Below are positions 1-7,816 of a stretch of 25,934 bases of DNA, one piece after another. The stretch is from a virus: the IMG/VR virus record IMGVR_UViG_3300030060_005321, positions 37,822 through 63,755 of that record, one strand, 5' to 3'. The notes beneath the pieces are model-generated. The model was not told the DNA's origin. It saw only the letters and a program-made list of their open reading frames with translations, and did no database searches. Every line of letters starts with the position of its first letter. Within the stretch, counting starts at the first letter, position 1. Made by a program: the position numbers and the translations under genes.

Positions 1-621
1 ACCGATCTCGCCAGTCTCTTCCATTAACTTAATGTATTGTGTTTTAGGATCGCCTTTGTCATACAAACCACGTTCATCTGCCCACATTCTAATAAGCTCA
101 AATATATTTTCTTCACAACCAGGAACTGTGCAGTCTTCTACTTTTGTAATAATTTTGTTATTATCAAACCACCTAGCAAAAGCCTTATTGTATACATAGC
201 ATCGATCGCTAGTATACTGCGAAGATTTAACATTGTTCATTATCCATTTAATAGACTCTTTGGTTACTACAACATGACCAGCTTCTGTTTGCCAAGACAT
301 ACCTATGTTATCCATAAGTCTGCCTTTAAGCTTGTTAACTGGACACGGAAACGTTGTAGTCATTTCTGTTATGTTTATATCCATATTGTTTAATTTTATA
401 AAATTGTTATTAAATAATTCCTTGTATAGTTGTCTGTCAACTCTATAACCATAACGCTCTTGTAAATACAGCTCACGCTTAGATATATAATCTATATCAT
501 CAGACATTTCTAGTATTTCATACTCGCTAGGTTTATAACCTTGTTGCTCTTCAACTCTACTTTTAATATTGTTTGTTACACCTATTTTTATACCCGGTAT
601 ATGGTAAATAGCATACGTCAT
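1..621 (-). CDS. GIY-YIG-like / MazG-like fusion protein (3' end outside window)
   Basis: An open minus-strand frame runs from an ATG at 621 off the left edge, giving 207 residues without a stop. Residues 3-55 resemble a GIY-YIG (T5orf172/Mug113-like) nuclease domain: YAIY at 3-6, KIGVT at 12-16, Arg22, and a candidate catalytic Glu50 in the KREL segment. Residues 171-207 match the start of a MazG-type NTP pyrophosphohydrolase: W180, ERGLYDKGDPKTQ (183-195) and the metal-binding pattern EETGE (201-205). Residues 75-170 are unassigned. The start overlaps the TGA of the upstream thymidylate synthase-family gene in an ATGA junction, so the two are probably co-translated and may act together on nucleotide pools. 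The MazG assignment is the stronger one; nuclease activity of the N-terminal part is inference, and the missing C-terminus prevents a check of the remaining MazG metal ligands. Confidence 0.7.
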   Translation of the reverse strand, partial: MTYAIYHIPGIKIGVTNNIKSRVEEQQGYKPSEYEILEMSDDIDYISKRELYLQERYGYRVDRQLYKELFNNNFIKLNNMDINITEMTTTFPCPVNKLKGRLMDNIGMSWQTEAGHVVVTKESIKWIMNNVKSSQYTSDRCYVYNKAFARWFDNNKIITKVEDCTVPGCEENIFELIRMWADERGLYDKGDPKTQYIKLMEETGEIG

Positions 622-1262
622 ATCTTATCGTTATATAAATGTAAGTTGTGTGCAAAGTGATAATATGTACCAACATCATATCCTGTTCTGTGCGCAACTA
701 ACATTTGCAAAGATGAAAACTGATACTGATCGTTACAGAAGCCATACCAGAGATCATTAGAACGCATTACAACAGACATATTAAGCTTATCATTTAATAC
801 TGTAAACTGTACAGCATAAGTACACGGAGTGTCATGTGCATAATCGCTTATCTCTTTACCATCGTAAATAGATATTGCAGCTTGCCTAGTTTCAGGATTA
901 TCTTTTAACATTTGTATAACAATATCTAGTTGGCTTGTTCTTTCCCATTGCCAACCGTAGTTAGAGTTTACATTGCCATCAGCATCAGCCATACGTTGCC
1001 ATATCTGTGGTACTTTGCCGTATAACTCACCAAGCTTTGCTATATTACGATTGCCAGACATATACCATCGCCACTCAGCGTAAGCATATTCTATCGACCA
1101 GTTGCGCTTAACTTTACTGTCTGAAATACTATTTAAAGCAGGATATTCTATTTCAAAACCTACGTTAAACAAAGCTTTAGTGCCAGCAAAGTCTATACCG
1201 TCTTTAATTATCATATCATATAGCTCATGAAAAGCTTCGTTAGCTGTATTAAACTTAAGCAT
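618..1262 (-). CDS. Thymidylate synthase-family enzyme, probable dCMP hydroxymethylase
   Basis: The 214-aa product belongs to the thymidylate synthase fold family, which methylates or hydroxymethylates pyrimidine deoxynucleotides using folate. Visible family features are NSNYGW (99-104), catalytic Cys147 in TPCT, the phosphate-binding RSND (167-170), GFCND (174-178) and the C-terminal HLY (208-210). The residue that reads out the base is Asp178, where thymidylate synthases have Asn; T4 dCMP hydroxymethylase also has Asp (its Asp179, 31 residues after its catalytic Cys148, the same spacing as here). That favours dCMP as substrate and hence modified cytosine in the phage DNA. The protein is shorter than E. 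coli ThyA (264 aa). It sits in an operon with a MazG-like gene downstream. Family membership is secure; the choice of dCMP over dUMP is inferred from one residue and its motif context. Confidence 0.85.
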   Translation of the reverse strand: MLKFNTANEAFHELYDMIIKDGIDFAGTKALFNVGFEIEYPALNSISDSKVKRNWSIEYAYAEWRWYMSGNRNIAKLGELYGKVPQIWQRMADADGNVNSNYGWQWERTSQLDIVIQMLKDNPETRQAAISIYDGKEISDYAHDTPCTYAVQFTVLNDKLNMSVVMRSNDLWYGFCNDQYQFSSLQMLVAHRTGYDVGTYYHFAHNLHLYNDKI

Positions 1263-1392
1263 ATATCTCGCCTTTAATATTGTACCATGATGTTAAACCT
1301 AAAGTACTAATACGTTTAGTAAGTATTTTAGTTTTGCCATTACAATTCATTGCTATTGTTTTATAATCAAGTTGTTTTATTGTATTTGTCAT
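1255..1392 (-). CDS. Small hypothetical protein, 45 aa
   Basis: A 45-aa frame starts at the ATG at 1392 and ends in TAA at 1255, overlapping the end of the 90-aa gene upstream and the start of the thymidylate synthase-family gene downstream. It fills an otherwise uncovered gap of about 100 bases in a tightly packed operon, which is the main argument that it is real. It is basic (several KxTK pairs) with no recognisable domain, membrane segment or cysteine motif. No function can be assigned. Confidence 0.5.
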   Translation of the reverse strand: MTNTIKQLDYKTIAMNCNGKTKILTKRISTLGLTSWYNIKGEIYA

Positions 1393-1639
1393 AATAGTAT
1401 TTATAATATTCGTACATTTTTTCGTGAACGTTTGCTACTGTATAATTAGTAGGATCAACATGTACTTTGTTATTAATTCTAATTTCTATTTTCCAGTTAC
1501 CGTCAGACATATCCCAATTAGGCACAACACAGACAGCAATACTGTTGTCTAAACACCATTGTATCATTTTACTATAACCTATTGGAATTGGGTTTGGCCC
1601 TGCAGATCGACTAACTTTTCTTTGTTTCTTCTTAAACAT
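1367..1639 (-). CDS. Hypothetical protein, 90 aa
   Basis: The start is the ATG at 1639, which overlaps the TAA of the primase-helicase gene (TAATG) and so looks translationally coupled; an upstream in-frame TTG at 1648 is less likely. The N-terminus is strongly basic (KKKQRK), followed by a hydrophobic strand pattern around CVVPNW and a Tyr/Lys-rich C-terminus with four near-consecutive tyrosines. No family is recognised. Its place directly after the primase-helicase suggests a DNA-metabolism accessory role, but that is only a guess from position. Confidence 0.8.
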   Translation of the reverse strand: MFKKKQRKVSRSAGPNPIPIGYSKMIQWCLDNSIAVCVVPNWDMSDGNWKIEIRINNKVHVDPTNYTVANVHEKMYEYYKYYYDKYNKTT

Positions 1640-3357
1640 TATTCCCAAGGCATTGGCTCGGCTTCAGCTTCAGATGTAACGTGAGGCACAAAGCTACCAG
1701 ATCTTGGTTCCCATGTAAAGAAAGACTCAGCACCGTTTTCGCCAAGGTTTTGGAACTTAACCTTAAGTACTTTAACCTTAGTTGTTTTAGCGTCGTAGTC
1801 TCTATGAACTAACAGGCCATGATAACTAGCATCGTACCATTCACCACCGCCTTTAATATTATACATTGTTGGCTCTTCCATCTTACCATCTTGGCCTTTA
1901 TACATTTTAGTAGGGTGTGCAACAATAAATGTAAGCACATCATACTTTTTGCAAAAAGCTTCGATCTTAGCTAGATAATCCATTGTATAACGGTTAACGT
2001 CATCTGAGTGTGCATTAACATCTCTGATCTTATTAAATGGATCGAGAACTAAACATTTAATGCCTTTACGTTTAACAAGCTCAGCGCCCTTACGTAATAC
2101 TGCTTCTAAATTGTATTTATCCATATCAATAAAGAAGTAGTTGTCATTAACATGATCAGTAACTTGCTCCCATTTATCACCGCCAATATCGCCTACAGCT
2201 GGCATGTCTTGCCAGTGTTTACGCATTAGTTTGTGCGCGTGTAAATACACTGGTTGGTTTTCTGGACTTGCATACGCAGTTTTCCAACCGTAAAGTTGAT
2301 TGTAGCCCACAACCATTTGGTCAACAAAGTCAGACTTGCCGCTACTGGGTACGCCAGTAACAGTAATAAACTGACCGGTGTAAGTAGAGAAAACATTATC
2401 AAAGTTTTTAAGTCCGATTTGAAAGCCGGGCTTAAAGCCGTTTTTAACAAAATCTTTAAGTTCATCTTCTATATCTTTTAATGTAGACACGCCCTCAAGA
2501 GGTACAGGCCTAACGTTATCAATTACATCTCTGAGCTTTTCAGCTCCGTACTTAACTAAATAATCGTTTGCGTCTTTACAGTCCTCGAAATCGACTAGAT
2601 AACAAACTTCAGCGCCGAGCCTACGAATAAACTCTTGCTTTAGCGCTTGGCCAGGTTCATCAGCATCAACTGCTAATATAACTTTTTCTTTGTCATCAAA
2701 ATAGTCTATGCAATTATCTAAATAATCGAGATTGTTTGAGTTTAACGTAGCACCGTTAGGCACTGATATAACGTTTTTAACTCCCGCTTCGTGCATTGCA
2801 AGCACGTCCATTTCGCCTTCAACTATGACACAAGCGTCATAACCGATAATACTGTTGATGTTATAAAATATTTTCTCTGCACCTTTGTACAGTTTAAAAT
2901 TCTTACGGCCATCACGGTATTTAACGTTTATGAGTTGATCGCCCATGTAATAGTTAAATTGAATTGTATTCTCAGATTTACCTGTCTGTGGCATATACTC
3001 TTCACCTGTGGTAACGTTTAAGTCACGAAGGGAAGCTGGTGATATACCACGTTCTTTAAACCAGCCTTCAACTTTCGTACCTACCTCGTTTAAGTCAGTG
3101 GGCTTAGTAGGTCTAGTATAAACCTTCTCGCTTGCACCCTTGCGTCGATAAGTATGAAGTTGAAAACTAGTATTACAGTTATGACAGGTACCAAGACCAC
3201 GTTCCCAATCATAAGAAGCACATTTAGCCTTCTTGTTCTCAGGTTTCCTAGTGTGAGAACACGTAGGGCATATACCCTGCGTCTTCCCAACTTCTAGGCC
3301 ATACTGATTGAACTGGTCAATCGCAAATCCATTGATCTCTCTTTCCTGTACGTTCAT
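1639..3357 (-). CDS. DNA primase-helicase (T7 gp4 / Twinkle-like)
   Basis: This 572-aa protein combines a primase and a replicative helicase. Residues 30-61 form a zinc-binding domain (C30-x2-C33 and C58-x2-C61). Residues about 175-250 form a Toprim primase domain with the acidic motif VEGEMD (179-184) and DAD (231-233). Residues about 305-555 form a RecA-like, DnaB-family helicase with Walker A GVPSSGKS (335-342), a Walker B strand ending LVLDP (436-440) and a sensor His481. Length and domain order match T7 gp4-like enzymes, which prime lagging-strand synthesis and unwind DNA at the fork. The SSB-like gene lies immediately upstream and a coupled small gene immediately downstream. There is no sign of damage to any motif. 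Confidence 0.95.
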   Translation of the reverse strand: MNVQEREINGFAIDQFNQYGLEVGKTQGICPTCSHTRKPENKKAKCASYDWERGLGTCHNCNTSFQLHTYRRKGASEKVYTRPTKPTDLNEVGTKVEGWFKERGISPASLRDLNVTTGEEYMPQTGKSENTIQFNYYMGDQLINVKYRDGRKNFKLYKGAEKIFYNINSIIGYDACVIVEGEMDVLAMHEAGVKNVISVPNGATLNSNNLDYLDNCIDYFDDKEKVILAVDADEPGQALKQEFIRRLGAEVCYLVDFEDCKDANDYLVKYGAEKLRDVIDNVRPVPLEGVSTLKDIEDELKDFVKNGFKPGFQIGLKNFDNVFSTYTGQFITVTGVPSSGKSDFVDQMVVGYNQLYGWKTAYASPENQPVYLHAHKLMRKHWQDMPAVGDIGGDKWEQVTDHVNDNYFFIDMDKYNLEAVLRKGAELVKRKGIKCLVLDPFNKIRDVNAHSDDVNRYTMDYLAKIEAFCKKYDVLTFIVAHPTKMYKGQDGKMEEPTMYNIKGGGEWYDASYHGLLVHRDYDAKTTKVKVLKVKFQNLGENGAESFFTWEPRSGSFVPHVTSEAEAEPMPWE

Positions 3358-3360
3358 CTA

Positions 3361-3669
3361 TTAAAACGGTAAATCTTCTTCAACTGCAGGTGCAGGTGCT
3401 GGTGCAGCTGGTTGATCGTTACGTGGTGCAGTGTCAACGTTTGTACCGTTAGTCCACACAACTTTAACATTGCCAAGGTATGTCTTCGGCGCCTTAGCAT
3501 CACGCTCTTCTTTTGTTTGTTCAACAACAACTGGGCCTTGATTACCAAACTGATCAGGCTCATCGTTAAGCGTAATCGTTATTGGTAAATACTTACCTTT
3601 TTTACCGACATAGATCTTGTCTTTCGGTATATCGTTGAGGTTGATACTTGTTTTAATAATACTTGCCAT
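3361..3669 (-). CDS. Single-stranded DNA-binding-like protein with acidic DLPF tail
   Basis: The 102-aa product has a beta-rich body (residues 1-75), a Pro/Ala-rich linker (PAAPAPAPA, about 87-95) and the C-terminal tip EEDLPF. That layout, a folded ssDNA-binding domain, a flexible linker and an acidic tip ending in Pro-Phe, is characteristic of bacterial and phage SSBs, whose tip recruits replication and recombination partners. The body is shorter than a bacterial SSB OB fold (about 110 aa), and the fold was not confirmed. The gene lies three bases before the primase-helicase and in the same operon as an ERF annealing protein and an exonuclease, all natural partners of an SSB. Confidence 0.7.
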   Translation of the reverse strand: MASIIKTSINLNDIPKDKIYVGKKGKYLPITITLNDEPDQFGNQGPVVVEQTKEERDAKAPKTYLGNVKVVWTNGTNVDTAPRNDQPAAPAPAPAVEEDLPF

Positions 3670-3837
3670 TTAGTAATTATTTATTTGGTTAAACATATTT
3701 TTAAGTTGATCTTTAGTAGCCGTAGTGTTACGTCTAATGTTGTCAACAGCTTTAACGTGAGTTTGATTAGTATAAAAATTCTTTTCAGACGTTTTCATAC
3801 CTGTAACGTCACATACTCTAGTTTTAGTTCTAGGCAT
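3670..3837 (-). CDS. Small basic hypothetical protein, 55 aa
   Basis: A 55-aa frame from the ATG at 3837 ends in TAA immediately before the ATG of the SSB-like gene, so the two abut exactly. The product is rich in Lys, Arg, Thr and Asn, has one cysteine and no membrane segment. It fills the only gap between the exonuclease and SSB-like genes. No family is recognised; a nucleic-acid-binding role would fit its charge and neighbours but is not shown. Confidence 0.65.
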   Translation of the reverse strand: MPRTKTRVCDVTGMKTSEKNFYTNQTHVKAVDNIRRNTTATKDQLKNMFNQINNY

Positions 3838-3841
3838 TGGT

Positions 3842-4573
3842 TTAAAGGGTTTTAGTTAATAAATGTTGCTTGTGGTCAAAATTATCTGTTTGATAGAACA
3901 ACTCGTATGCGTCACAAGCTTTCCGCACCTTGTCTTCGCCACGACTGTAAAAGTCAGGCGAACAGTCAAACAAACCTATTTGATGTGTTTCTTTGTCAAT
4001 AACAATGAATAACATCTCATAGCCAAATAGAGTGCTATAAATAAAGGCTTGGCTGTCGTAGTTAAACTTATTAGCTGACCACTGAAACCTGTCTATATCG
4101 CTTGTAGTTTTAAGATCGATAACTAGTTTTTCTTCGTGGTTTATTACATCAGCTTTGCCTTTCCACATTTGACCGTAAATTTTTTGTACACGTGGCTCTT
4201 CATAATCAACCTCGCCAAGTATAGGTTTAATCAAGTCTCTACACACGTCGTTGTTTTGTATAGCTTCTGTCATCAGTTGTATCTTATCGACTTCATGTTG
4301 TAACAAACATATTTCGCCTTGTGATATTTCTTTGTAAGCTTTTGTGTTGCGTGTTGTAGCTTCAGCTATTTTAAATCTATTTAACTTATCGGGCTCTAGT
4401 ATTGCAGTATGAAAATATCCACCAACTAAGAGAGCTGGGCTGCTAGGCTTAGGCTTATGCAGATCTTTAGGATTTTTTAACAAAGTAGATATGTCAGAGT
4501 TGCTAAGGAACTGTTTACCAAAGTCGCCGTAGTAATGCTCGTCATCTCTTAGTTTATCGTAGATTTCTTTCAT
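3842..4573 (-). CDS. PD-(D/E)XK exonuclease (RecE / Cas4-like)
   Basis: The 243-aa protein has the core of the PD-(D/E)XK nuclease superfamily: His55 in the FHTAILEP segment, Asp142 in GKADVI, the catalytic D153-L-K155 in IDLKTT, and the helix with Y172, Q175 and Y179 that is usual in RecE/lambda-exonuclease and Cas4-like enzymes. Such enzymes resect double-stranded ends to give single strands for annealing. Its start overlaps the stop of the ERF annealing gene (TAATG), the classical exonuclease plus annealing-protein pair of phage recombination. Length fits the family. The exact subfamily is not determined. Confidence 0.85.
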   Translation of the reverse strand: MKEIYDKLRDDEHYYGDFGKQFLSNSDISTLLKNPKDLHKPKPSSPALLVGGYFHTAILEPDKLNRFKIAEATTRNTKAYKEISQGEICLLQHEVDKIQLMTEAIQNNDVCRDLIKPILGEVDYEEPRVQKIYGQMWKGKADVINHEEKLVIDLKTTSDIDRFQWSANKFNYDSQAFIYSTLFGYEMLFIVIDKETHQIGLFDCSPDFYSRGEDKVRKACDAYELFYQTDNFDHKQHLLTKTL

Positions 4574-5115
4574 TATGCTAGTTGTTTTATTTGATCGCTA
4601 GTTAATGTATACTTCTTTTTAATAGCGTCAACTGATCCACCGTCTTTTACAAACTTAATAGCTTTAGTCATTTGCTCTTTTGTTATTTTAGCTTTAGGCT
4701 TTGTAGTAACTTGAGCTGCTTTGCCATGATTATTTGTAGCGTCAGCGTCTTCAGTATCGTCAATTAATAATAAATTACCAAGTGCATACTTTTTTGCGTA
4801 TGTAGATGCTGCGCCAAACTGTTGGGCAGTCTGCATACCTTTTTGCTGCATATCAACGCCAACTACTGCAGTAGCGTGTATAGCATTTTCGCCATCGCTA
4901 ATTGTAGCGGTTGACTTAATCATTGGAACTGGATCTGTAGCGATAAGCTCTTCTGATATTGTTACATAAATATTGTGTTGTAATAAGAAGGGCTTTATAC
5001 CTTCAAGGATGTCTTCAGCTTTACGGAAGTAGTACTTACCAAAGCTATTGTATGAAGACTTTTTAGCTTTTAACTTAGTCTGTACATCAGCTAGTTTTTT
5101 AGTTAATTCTGTCAT
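4573..5115 (-). CDS. erf: ERF-family single-strand annealing protein
   Basis: The 180-aa product matches the ERF superfamily of phage single-strand annealing proteins: an N-terminal helical segment (1-45), a beta region (48-88), and the signature around 97-124, AQQFGAASTYAKKYAL followed by an acidic stretch (DDTEDADA). The C-terminus (140-180) is a basic helical region. ERF proteins form rings on single-stranded DNA and promote annealing during recombination and genome circularisation. The nuclease partner is the next gene, with coupled translation, and an SSB-like gene follows. Confidence 0.85.
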   Translation of the reverse strand: MTELTKKLADVQTKLKAKKSSYNSFGKYYFRKAEDILEGIKPFLLQHNIYVTISEELIATDPVPMIKSTATISDGENAIHATAVVGVDMQQKGMQTAQQFGAASTYAKKYALGNLLLIDDTEDADATNNHGKAAQVTTKPKAKITKEQMTKAIKFVKDGGSVDAIKKKYTLTSDQIKQLA

Positions 5116-5176
5116 TGGTATATTGGTTTGGTGTATATATATAATTACATATAATAATTAGTATTTAACGAGTAAC

Positions 5177-5926
5177 TTACAGGTAGTCAGCCACTTGCGA
5201 GTAATTCATTACAGATTTTAGTTTGTTTATAGCTTGCTTTTTTAATTGTGAAACCCGAACATAAGAGCTCACACCGTCCATGTTTAAATATTTAGCTATT
5301 TGTTTAGCTGATAGCTTATCACAGTTAATACCGTATGATAATCTAATCACATGGTACTCTTTATCAGTTAATGTTTTTAGCATTATATTTCTTATAACAT
5401 TATGAAGTTTACTATGTAAATAAGGATCTTCTGATTTATCTTCTATTTGATACAGATAAGAGTTTTCATCTTCAAGTTGAACATCAATACTTTCAAACAT
5501 AGAGTTAAAGAACAACAAAGAATTATCTTCATCAAAGTTTTTGCGTATTTCATTTAGCTTGTGCTCAGGTAAACGCATGCCAGCTCTGTTACCATCAACA
5601 GATCTTCTTATTGCACCGCGTATACGTTTAGCTAAGTAAGATTTAAGAGTTCGCTCAGGATCTTTTGAATTATCTATTGTTGACCAAATAATTTTATCAA
5701 CAGCTTTTATTAAGCCAACATGGCCAAACTGTATTCTATCAGATAAAGATACTACGCCGTTAGCAGCATCACTATCTTTAAACTTACGAGCTATATTTTC
5801 TACTAAAGGCATAAACTTAATTATAAGTTCGTCTCTAGTATATTCGTCCCAAAATTTACCTTCAGGCTGAGATGCTCTAACATCTTTTTTATATCTGTTA
5901 AAATTTTCTGAATTATATTGTTTCAT
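5177..5926 (-). CDS. Phage sigma-70-family RNA polymerase sigma factor
   Basis: The 249-aa protein has the architecture of a group 3/4-like sigma factor. Region 2 spans about 32-115, with MPLVENIARKF (39-49), an aromatic/hydrophobic core around LSDRIQFGHVGLIKAVDKI and the -10-recognition helix KSYLAKRIRGAIRR. A short region-3-like helix RLPEHKLNEIRK follows (118-129), then an acidic linker (about 130-172), and region 4 at 183-240 with an HTH that would contact a -35 element. It would redirect host RNA polymerase to phage promoters. It overlaps the upstream HTH gene in an ATGA junction. The leftmost member of a repeated promoter-like motif (7,786-7,816) lies upstream in the same transcription unit, so it may control its own expression. 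Confidence 0.88.
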   Translation of the reverse strand: MKQYNSENFNRYKKDVRASQPEGKFWDEYTRDELIIKFMPLVENIARKFKDSDAANGVVSLSDRIQFGHVGLIKAVDKIIWSTIDNSKDPERTLKSYLAKRIRGAIRRSVDGNRAGMRLPEHKLNEIRKNFDEDNSLLFFNSMFESIDVQLEDENSYLYQIEDKSEDPYLHSKLHNVIRNIMLKTLTDKEYHVIRLSYGINCDKLSAKQIAKYLNMDGVSSYVRVSQLKKQAINKLKSVMNYSQVADYL

Positions 5927-6543
5927 AGTTGTTGATTAAGTAATTCTTTTTCTTTTTTAAGTTCAACACACATATATCTGTGTATTGTACGGCTAGACAC
6001 ACTAAGAAGCTCAGACAGCTTACGTATTGTAATCTTTTGTTTGTTGTCATGCATATCAACCATAACCGAATAAATGTCGTCTGATTGTATTCTAGGGCTT
6101 TGACCTACTAGTTGACCTACAATAGATAATTTCTGTTCTTTTGTTAATCCACTAAACGGTTTAAATATAACTTTACGTAGTTTATTTTTAGGTGGACGAT
6201 CAAGATCAGACATGCTAACCCCGTAGACAACTTTTTCTAGCAAACGTTCTGATACGTTAAAACTTACAAAGCCATTTGGCTTGTGCACTATATATTCAGC
6301 TAGTTTTATAAAGTCGTCTTGGTTGAGGTTAGGGTTTAAATACCAAAGTACTAGTAAATGCCATTTAAGTGAACGATACGTAGTAATCTTTGCTGTTGAT
6401 CTAAATAGTTCGTAGCATTGATGTGTGCCGTTTTCAAAGTACATAAACTCTTTAGTATCGATGTCTGGTTTATCTGATACTGGATGTCGCCTGTATATTA
6501 AACGCTTATTATTAAGGTATGTTAGGTTTCTATCGTGTGACAT
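5923..6543 (-). CDS. HTH-containing protein, 206 aa
   Basis: The C-terminus (171-192) reads as a helix-turn-helix: ITIRKLSELL, turn at SVSS, recognition helix RTIHRYM, followed by a charged helix (KKEKELL). The N-terminal 150 residues are mixed alpha/beta with no recognised family. It is translationally coupled (ATGA) to the sigma factor gene, so it may be a DNA-binding partner, activator or antagonist of that sigma factor; this is inference from position. Without the HTH it would be called hypothetical. Confidence 0.75.
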   Translation of the reverse strand: MSHDRNLTYLNNKRLIYRRHPVSDKPDIDTKEFMYFENGTHQCYELFRSTAKITTYRSLKWHLLVLWYLNPNLNQDDFIKLAEYIVHKPNGFVSFNVSERLLEKVVYGVSMSDLDRPPKNKLRKVIFKPFSGLTKEQKLSIVGQLVGQSPRIQSDDIYSVMVDMHDNKQKITIRKLSELLSVSSRTIHRYMCVELKKEKELLNQQL

Positions 6544-6553
6544 TAGCCTGTTA

Positions 6554-6700
6554 TTATTTATTCTTAGAGGCTTGTGTCACGCCCCACTCTAACTTTTTAA
6601 TATCTGTATTTAACGATGCTACAATAATTCTTTTAGAATTATCATTAGGATATTTAACTTTATTAAATTCTTTAATGCGGTTTTTTAGTTTTTTATTCAT
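6554..6700 (-). CDS. Small basic hypothetical protein, 48 aa
   Basis: A 48-aa frame begins at the ATG at 6700, overlapping the last eight bases of the DNA ligase gene, and ends ten bases before the HTH gene. It is very basic in its first half (KKLKNRIKEFNKVK). A longer reading of the same frame upstream lies inside the ligase coding sequence and was discarded. No family is recognised. Confidence 0.6.
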   Translation of the reverse strand: MNKKLKNRIKEFNKVKYPNDNSKRIIVASLNTDIKKLEWGVTQASKNK

Positions 6701-7532
6701 AATCACGTATTGCTTTAAATAATGGATGCCTGTACGAGCCAGCTTTTGTACGCTCGAAGTATGTAAACGTAGCTTCTTTACCGACCCAGCCTTGCATCTC
6801 TTTGAACATTGTTTGTAACTTTTTAAAATTGTCCATAACTGGCATGCCAAATGTATTACCATCAGCATCGATAGCCATAAACTTGCCAATTGTACCTTTA
6901 CGTTTGCCTTTGCCTTCAACCCATTCGGTTAGTACAGCTTCAGCATCGTGAAAGTCTTTAAACTTACGTAGTGACCATGATCTGCCGCATTTATATACAT
7001 CGTTTAGACGTAGTATAGAGCCTTCATAGGCAGCGCCTAAGTTTTCTTGATGATATATTTTAGATCGTTCTTCACAATCAACACTAAATGCTGGTAAAAA
7101 TCTAACACCATAAGAATCTCTTAAATTACTTATTAAAAATTTAGCTCTGTCGTGATATTTCATGCTTTCATCTACAATATCGTAACAGTGAAACTGTACA
7201 AGTTTACGTGACTCAGCTCTGTCAATAGCAGTTGGCTTTTGTTTACGCACACAAGATATAATCTTTTCAAAGTCATCACGCAGTGCATGGTTGTATAGCT
7301 CGCCATCGAGTACAACATCAGGGTTAGCTTGAAAGAAAGGTTTAAGACTTTGTAGTATGTGGTCAATGTTTAGCCACTGTTTACCTGTACGTGAATAAGC
7401 TGTTACTACGCTATTGTCATACTGTATAAGACAACGTACGCCATCAAGCTTTGGTTGCATAAATACAGGTTTAGTATAATCAATTGGTTTATCGCTAACA
7501 GGATATGCTAGCATTGGTTTTTTTCTCATCAT
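6693..7532 (-). CDS. ATP-dependent DNA ligase
   Basis: The 279-aa enzyme is a compact nucleotidyltransferase ligase. Motif I is KLDG with adenylated Lys28, motif III is LDGELY (75-80), motif IV is EGSILR (170-175), motif V is LRKFKDF (188-194), and residues about 200-279 form an OB-fold-like domain. Size and motif spacing fit small T7-like phage ligases, which seal nicks in replication and recombination. Two adjacent ATGs (7532, 7529) both overlap the TGA of the upstream gene; the first is used here. It lies in the replication operon between a small acidic gene and the HTH/sigma pair. Confidence 0.93.
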   Translation of the reverse strand: MMRKKPMLAYPVSDKPIDYTKPVFMQPKLDGVRCLIQYDNSVVTAYSRTGKQWLNIDHILQSLKPFFQANPDVVLDGELYNHALRDDFEKIISCVRKQKPTAIDRAESRKLVQFHCYDIVDESMKYHDRAKFLISNLRDSYGVRFLPAFSVDCEERSKIYHQENLGAAYEGSILRLNDVYKCGRSWSLRKFKDFHDAEAVLTEWVEGKGKRKGTIGKFMAIDADGNTFGMPVMDNFKKLQTMFKEMQGWVGKEATFTYFERTKAGSYRHPLFKAIRDYE

Positions 7533-7795
7533 AAGTTTTCTATTATTTTTTCTAATTTTTTAATGTGCTTGTTTATTAAATGGCATTTTTCATATTCTTC
7601 TCTATCTTGATACAGATTTAATAGTGTCATTAGCCTAGCTAACTCACCGACAGCGTGATCATCATCTCTGTCTGCGTACCACATCATATCGTTATTTTCA
7701 GATGCAGGATTTGCAATACCATAAATTCTTTTAGTAAGATCTGAAGCTATATATTTAGCTAGCTTTTGCATTTGTTCATCGTTCATATTATCCAT
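7529..7795 (-). CDS. Small acidic hypothetical protein, up to 88 aa (start uncertain)
   Basis: The longest ATG frame gives 88 aa, acidic and helical, with a charged C-terminal helix. The first ATG (7795) lies inside the GGATAATA box of promoter-like element A (7786-7816). If that element is the promoter, transcripts from it start near 7780 and only the in-frame ATG at 7771 (80 aa) would have a leader. Read-through from upstream could still use 7795. It is coupled to the ligase gene by a TGA/ATG overlap. No family is recognised. Confidence 0.75.
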   Translation of the reverse strand: MDNMNDEQMQKLAKYIASDLTKRIYGIANPASENNDMMWYADRDDDHAVGELARLMTLLNLYQDREEYEKCHLINKHIKKLEKIIENL

Positions 7796-7816
7796 CAGAG
7801 TTCGTATTTAGTTTGT
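7786..7816 (-). promoter_or_regulatory. Promoter-like element A
   Basis: On the minus strand: ACAAACTAAATACG, 9-bp spacer, GGATAATA. This copy matches the shared consensus at every position. If GATAAT is the -10 hexamer, CAAACT stands at -35 with a 17-bp spacer. It lies in the 3' end of the upstream gene and points into the ligase-HTH-sigma-recombination-replication operon. Confidence 0.7.

Noticed and set aside
37-393. Plus-strand 118-aa frame
   Set aside because: It is antisense to the GIY-YIG/MazG-like gene, which has recognisable domains and a coupled start.
2226-2481. Frames on both strands inside the primase-helicase gene
   Set aside because: They overlap the Walker A region of a well-supported enzyme and have no domain or leader of their own.
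6693-7532. Shared PVSDKP segment between the ligase and the HTH protein (5923-6543)
   Set aside because: Only about six residues match and the surrounding sequences and folds differ, so chance is the simplest explanation.
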